Below are positions 60,471-64,000 of a stretch of DNA of 64,000 nt, in pieces. How positions within the stretch are numbered: position 1 is the stretch's first letter; the number at the start of each line of letters is the position of its first letter. A model generated the notes under the pieces. It worked only from the letters and a program-made list of their open reading frames with translations. It ran no database searches and had not been told where the DNA came from. The position numbers and the translations under genes are program-made. Origin of the DNA: Zoroaster sp. YZ-2022 (taxonomy: Eukaryota > Echinodermata > Asteroidea > Forcipulatida > Zoroasteridae); contig CM055821.1 in NCBI GenBank assembly GCA_029582265.1, forward strand, positions 41,363,004 to 41,427,003, read 5' to 3'.

Positions 60471-63400
60471 CCATGTCATAGTCAAACAGCTGTTCCTCTA
60501 ACTTCCTGATATGACCCTTACGGAAGTACATGTGAGGATATGACCCCAAGGGCAAGTGGTCAAAGATAGCAAATGTTCCCAAAGAGACTACGGTCAGTGG
60601 TTTCTCGTGACCTCAGCAGGAAGGCTGTAGAGCCTGCACAGCAAACTTGGTTTGCAGATGACAGAAGCTGAGGGAGATAAGAATTTGGATCAAAACTTCC
60701 AGGTATTAGGCCTACTGTTTGCATTTATTTTTAAATTTTTCGGTTGAGAAAAAATTCAATTCATTGATATGAGACGTTATTTTACTGCGTATTTAATAAA
60801 AACACTCAAATAGAAAGAAAACACAATAAATTTCAAGTTAAATACATTTCTATTGCATAAGCCCTAATGTTGACATCAGCTCATCTATCAATGACCTACA
60901 AGGATGCATTACCTATATCCTGGGTCCACTACTGTAGCTGTGAATTGGTAAAAACTGTTATTTCTCCCGGTGGTCCATATGATTGACAACACACCTGTGC
61001 TGTTTAGAACTTGGTATGGGTGTTTGTGAAGTTCAGCAATGTTAGTGGTGACATTCTGGTGGACAAAACAACTTTGGTAACTCTGCAAAAAAAATAAAAA
61101 TAAAGGTTTGTTACATTGGGGGATAACATTTCAAAACATTTCATGTGTGTGGCAGCTAGACGAGCATTTCAACAAAATCAATCATTGGTCAGTGAATTAC
61201 TTTACTGTGTAGAAAAGTTAGAATGCGTGGGACATCTCAAAGCTAAATCAAACTTGCCCTTAAAGATGGCGTCTATAGTGGGAACCATCTATTAATGCTG
61301 CAAATGGCCAAAAGTAAACTTGCAAATGTTCCTCAGAAATTATTTGACTCAACAAAATTAAATACACCTGTAAGCATGTCTGCGGAAAAGACTTACATGG
61401 GGGCCCCACACCTCTGATGCTGTCCTCTTCTCACTGCCGTTTAACATTGATGACCAGGTCTGAGCCAGAGATTGGCATCCAACCTGGCATAAAGTCACAT
61501 TAATATAATATTCATAACATCCGGGAATCAAAAGTCTAAAATACCCTTCAAAATGTATCGCCTGTGTTTTTGGTTATTTCACTGGCAACTTTTGTTTTTA
61601 ATGTTTTTCATCATAGAAAGGAAAACAAATAGTAACAAAAATTACGTTAATATTTCTTAGTTATTAAATTCTGAAATGAGTTACACAGTAAGAATTGTGT
61701 AATATTGCTGCCAAAAATTTGAATCTTAGAAAACCATGATGTACTTACTCAAACATTTTGCTTTAAATAATGCTCCAGTGTTAACTTTATTTTCTTTTCG
61801 ATAAAAATTATTTGTCACAACTAACATTTATAGTAATAAATACAGAATTAGTTGTTGCAAACTGCAACCTAACACTATGAATAACTTTACCCTGAAAATG
61901 CCCTGAAAATCTGTTTTGCCGTGAAATAACAGTTCACCATAATTTCACTGCAATTTCATGTAGTCTCTTCCTCTCAGATATTGGCAATAATGTTCAATGT
62001 GATTTCAGGGCAAATTCATAGTGCTCTACCCCAAAACTGCCACAAGAATTTCATGGTTTAATTTTGCCCTACACCGACGTGTGTATAGCACTGTATACTT
62101 AGTGCTTTCCGAGTGTCTGTGAAAAAACTACACAGGCGACTCGGGCGGGATTCGAACCACGACATCCTGCTTACTAGTGCAGACGTCTTAACCTCTCGAC
62201 CACCGAGCTTGCCCAATGACAATTGGCCTGCTAGAATCCCATATAGCAGCGGGTTCCGCGATATATATAGGTCCCGACGCAAGAATTTCACCAACACGTC
62301 GGTGTAGGGCAAAATTAAATCAATTATTTTATAGTAGTTTGTCACAAATGAAATATATAACTTGAGAATACCTGCAGCATAGTTGCATTGTAGATGTAAT
62401 CTGTTCTATCTTGCTCTTCATGTACTACATAGTTGCTGTTCAATTCACTCACAAAATCATCATAGTCATAACTGTAAATAACAATATTACATTCCATTCA
62501 TTATACTCAAGGCCAGGGGCCGCTAAGCAGAATAAATAATGCTTACTAGAAGAATTAGAATTAGAATTAAAATCTTTATTCATCCTCAAGGGAAATTTTA
62601 CACTCGCACATAAAATAGCTATACAATTAAAGATTACATCAATACATACAAACAAATTATATACATTCATGATAATCACAATACATACATACTGTAACCA
62701 CAAATACTACATAAAATTGCATTTGGTATTAGGACTATAGGACTTTAAAATAGGGCTATACACGAGGCTTCAATAATCAGCGTTTAAAATTAGCATTATA
62801 ACATTTAATTGCACGCGGAACAAATGAATCCTGATATCGGTTAGTTCTCAGGATCGGGAGTCTAAGTCTACCAGTTACGCCTGTCCTACATTGAACACAG
62901 AGCTGACCATAAAGGGGATGACTCTGGTCATTCTTAACTGACTCCAACTTGCTTTGCAAGACGCACTGATAAACCGAGTCTATAACCTCTGAGGTTCCCC
63001 AATCACCCGCCCAGCCCGCTTTATCACCCTGTCAATTCTGTCCCTTTCCATTTTACTTACATTTCCACCCCAGCAGATCAAACAATAACGCCAAACATTG
63101 CATAAAATTGAGTTATAAAACAACATTAAAATTTCAGTTCGGACATTAAAAGTAGCCATTTTACGTAGACAGTAACTCCTAGTATTCAGCTTTTTGATTA
63201 CAGTTGCTAAGCAAAATTTCATTGTTACCAACCACACCAAAATGTGATTTCTTTCATTGGTATACTGTTTCATAGGTGCTCATATGTTTGAGAAAATGAC
63301 AAAAAACCGTTCATGTTTTTTTAAAATGTTTTTTATGTTTTTTATGTTTTTATATTTTACATAAAGGTGCCAGCAGGCAACTTTTTTGTAAATTTGACTA

Positions 63401-64000
63401 ATAATTCATGTTGTTTCTGAAATGAAAGCGCTTCAGATGAAATCATTTCTCAGTATGACAGATACATGTACCAACTTTTCACCAAGCAACATTTTATTTT
63501 TTATTAGATATATAATAATGTTTTAATTTGATAAATCTGCAGATAATTACCAATGTGGTACCCTTCCCTTTTAATAAGACTATAAGATATTTAACAGACT
63601 CACAGATCCAGAGATGGTCTGAAAGGCTGCTGGTAATGGCTTGGCACAGGGCATGCATATGTAGACCAGCTGTATTCTACAAACTAAACAGGAATGTCAA
63701 GTGTAAAAATAAAGTCAATGAAAGAAAGGTTTGCACAAATGAAGTACCCCATGTCAGCGGAATGTAAGACCGTGCCATGTAAATTAATGCTGAATTGAGT
63801 TCCAAGTATAAACTAATGAGGCTTAGAATTTAAAAACTACTTTACTCAAACAGTTTTGGAGTTTATAGTTCGACAAGTTCATCAAACCAATATCCAAAAT
63901 ATCAAACCAATAAAAAATTTGAACTTTTGAGGAAACACAGATGAAATTTCACGCTACTAATCCTCACCTTGTTATATTCCGGTGTTGATCCATTACTCTC
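60471..64000 (-). CDS. Unrecognised glycoprotein-like gene, five exons seen, 5' end off window
   Basis: Minus-strand exons: 64000-63968 (partial), 62471-62372, 61483-61397, 61082-60995, 60611-60471. Phases chain exactly: 2, 0, 0, 1, then 1 out. Splice sites are GT-AG (for example atttacag|T, CTGCAG|gtattc, tttgcag|AG, CAG|gtgtgt, ATGG|gtaaga). Pieces read RVMDQHRNITS, DDFVSELNSNYVVHEE, CQSLAQTWSSMLNGSEK, CFVHQNVTTNIAELHKHPYQ, VVSLGTFAIFDHLPLGSYPH and MYFRKGHIRKLEEQLFDYDM. Five N-glycosylation sequons (NIT, NAT, NGS, NVT, NST) in about 170 residues suggest a luminal or extracellular domain. I cannot name the family. The introns carry a LINE 3' end and a MITE. Exact phase chaining makes this the best-supported gene here. 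Confidence 0.85.
62057..62319. mobile_element. MITE with perfect 26-bp TIRs carrying a tRNA-like sequence
   Basis: The right end is an exact inverted copy of the left (TTTAATTTTGCCCTACACCG plus ACGTGT). Both ends carry TTAA. Most of the interior is a tRNA-like unit on the minus strand. It lies in the intron between the exons at 62,372-62,471 and 61,397-61,483. Confidence 0.9.
62135..62215 (-). ncRNA. tRNA-like sequence inside the MITE
   Basis: On the minus strand: GCTCGG/CCGAGT acceptor-like pairing, A box TGGTCGAGAGG and B box GGTTCGAATCC. The anticodon arm pairs only with an enlarged loop, so this is a tRNA-derived relic with pol III promoter boxes, not a standard tRNA gene. Anticodon not assigned. 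Confidence 0.6.
62541..63290 (-). pseudogene. LINE 3' fragment (non-LTR, CR1/jockey-like) with simple tail
   Basis: Minus strand: IKKLNTRSYCLRKMATFNV, LMLFYNSILCNVWRYCLICW, RIDRVIKRAGRVIGEP, HPLYGQL and LRTNRYQDSFVPRAIKCYN. This is the typical C-terminal part of non-LTR reverse transcriptases. A 3' UTR with GATGAATAAAGATTTTAATT and an (AATTCT)n tail follows. 5'-truncated and lying in an intron of the right-end gene. Confidence 0.75.

Overview
The window is eukaryotic nuclear DNA. It is AT-rich and repeat-dense, has spliced genes with GT-AG introns, and shows no operons or prokaryotic signals. A tRNA-derived SINE with an (ATT)n tail, CR1/L2-like and L1/Tx1-like LINEs, a PIF/Harbinger transposon, many foldback/MITE elements and tandem-core elements suggest a marine invertebrate deuterostome, most likely an echinoderm. 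That assignment comes from the style of the repeats, not from a search. Most long open frames lie inside repeats. The genes I can support were found by joining short exons at splice sites in matching phase.

The left arm (1-9.6 kb) is a segmental tandem duplication. A 5' exon plus promoter block occurs at 0.76-1.04 kb and again at 6.2-6.5 kb. The second copy belongs to a complete-looking four-exon minus-strand gene for an unrecognised protein of about 102 aa (4.59-6.23 kb). Interleaved are elements resembling non-autonomous Helentrons (HINE/DINE-like): a 5' hairpin, a tandem core of about 149 bp, a (GAA)n tract and 3' hairpins. One pair carries ten and five core copies.

9.6-16 kb is a mosaic of dispersed duplications, a SINE, MITEs (one interrupted by a hAT-like element) and a long hairpin. 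At 16.2-19.05 kb a three-exon plus-strand gene encodes a predicted secreted protein of about 93 aa. Decayed EGF-like and Sushi/CCP-like exons lie at 22.7 and 31.8 kb. An L1/Tx1-like LINE relic on the minus strand (30.6-23.5 kb) is broken by a MITE and by other repeats.

38.3-49.6 kb holds two CR1/L2-like LINE relics. The second (minus strand) is split in its endonuclease domain by a 6.04-kb terminal-inverted-repeat element (43,024-49,062) flanked by a 3-bp ATT duplication. The ends of that element are minisatellites built on CAACGTTGG-like palindromes, and its interior carries several exon-like open segments with good splice signals. This is the most unusual object in the window. A degenerate PIF/Harbinger element, also with a 3-bp AAT duplication, occupies 50.8-53.6 kb.

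The right arm holds a second SINE, diverged repeats, a 30-bp minisatellite, MITEs and a foldback element whose centre is a TTAGGG/CCCTAA palindrome. It ends with a convincing minus-strand gene (at least five phase-compatible exons, 64.0 to about 60.5 kb, continuing off the window). That gene encodes a sequon-rich, probably luminal or extracellular domain. Its introns carry a LINE 3' fragment and a MITE that contains a tRNA-like sequence.
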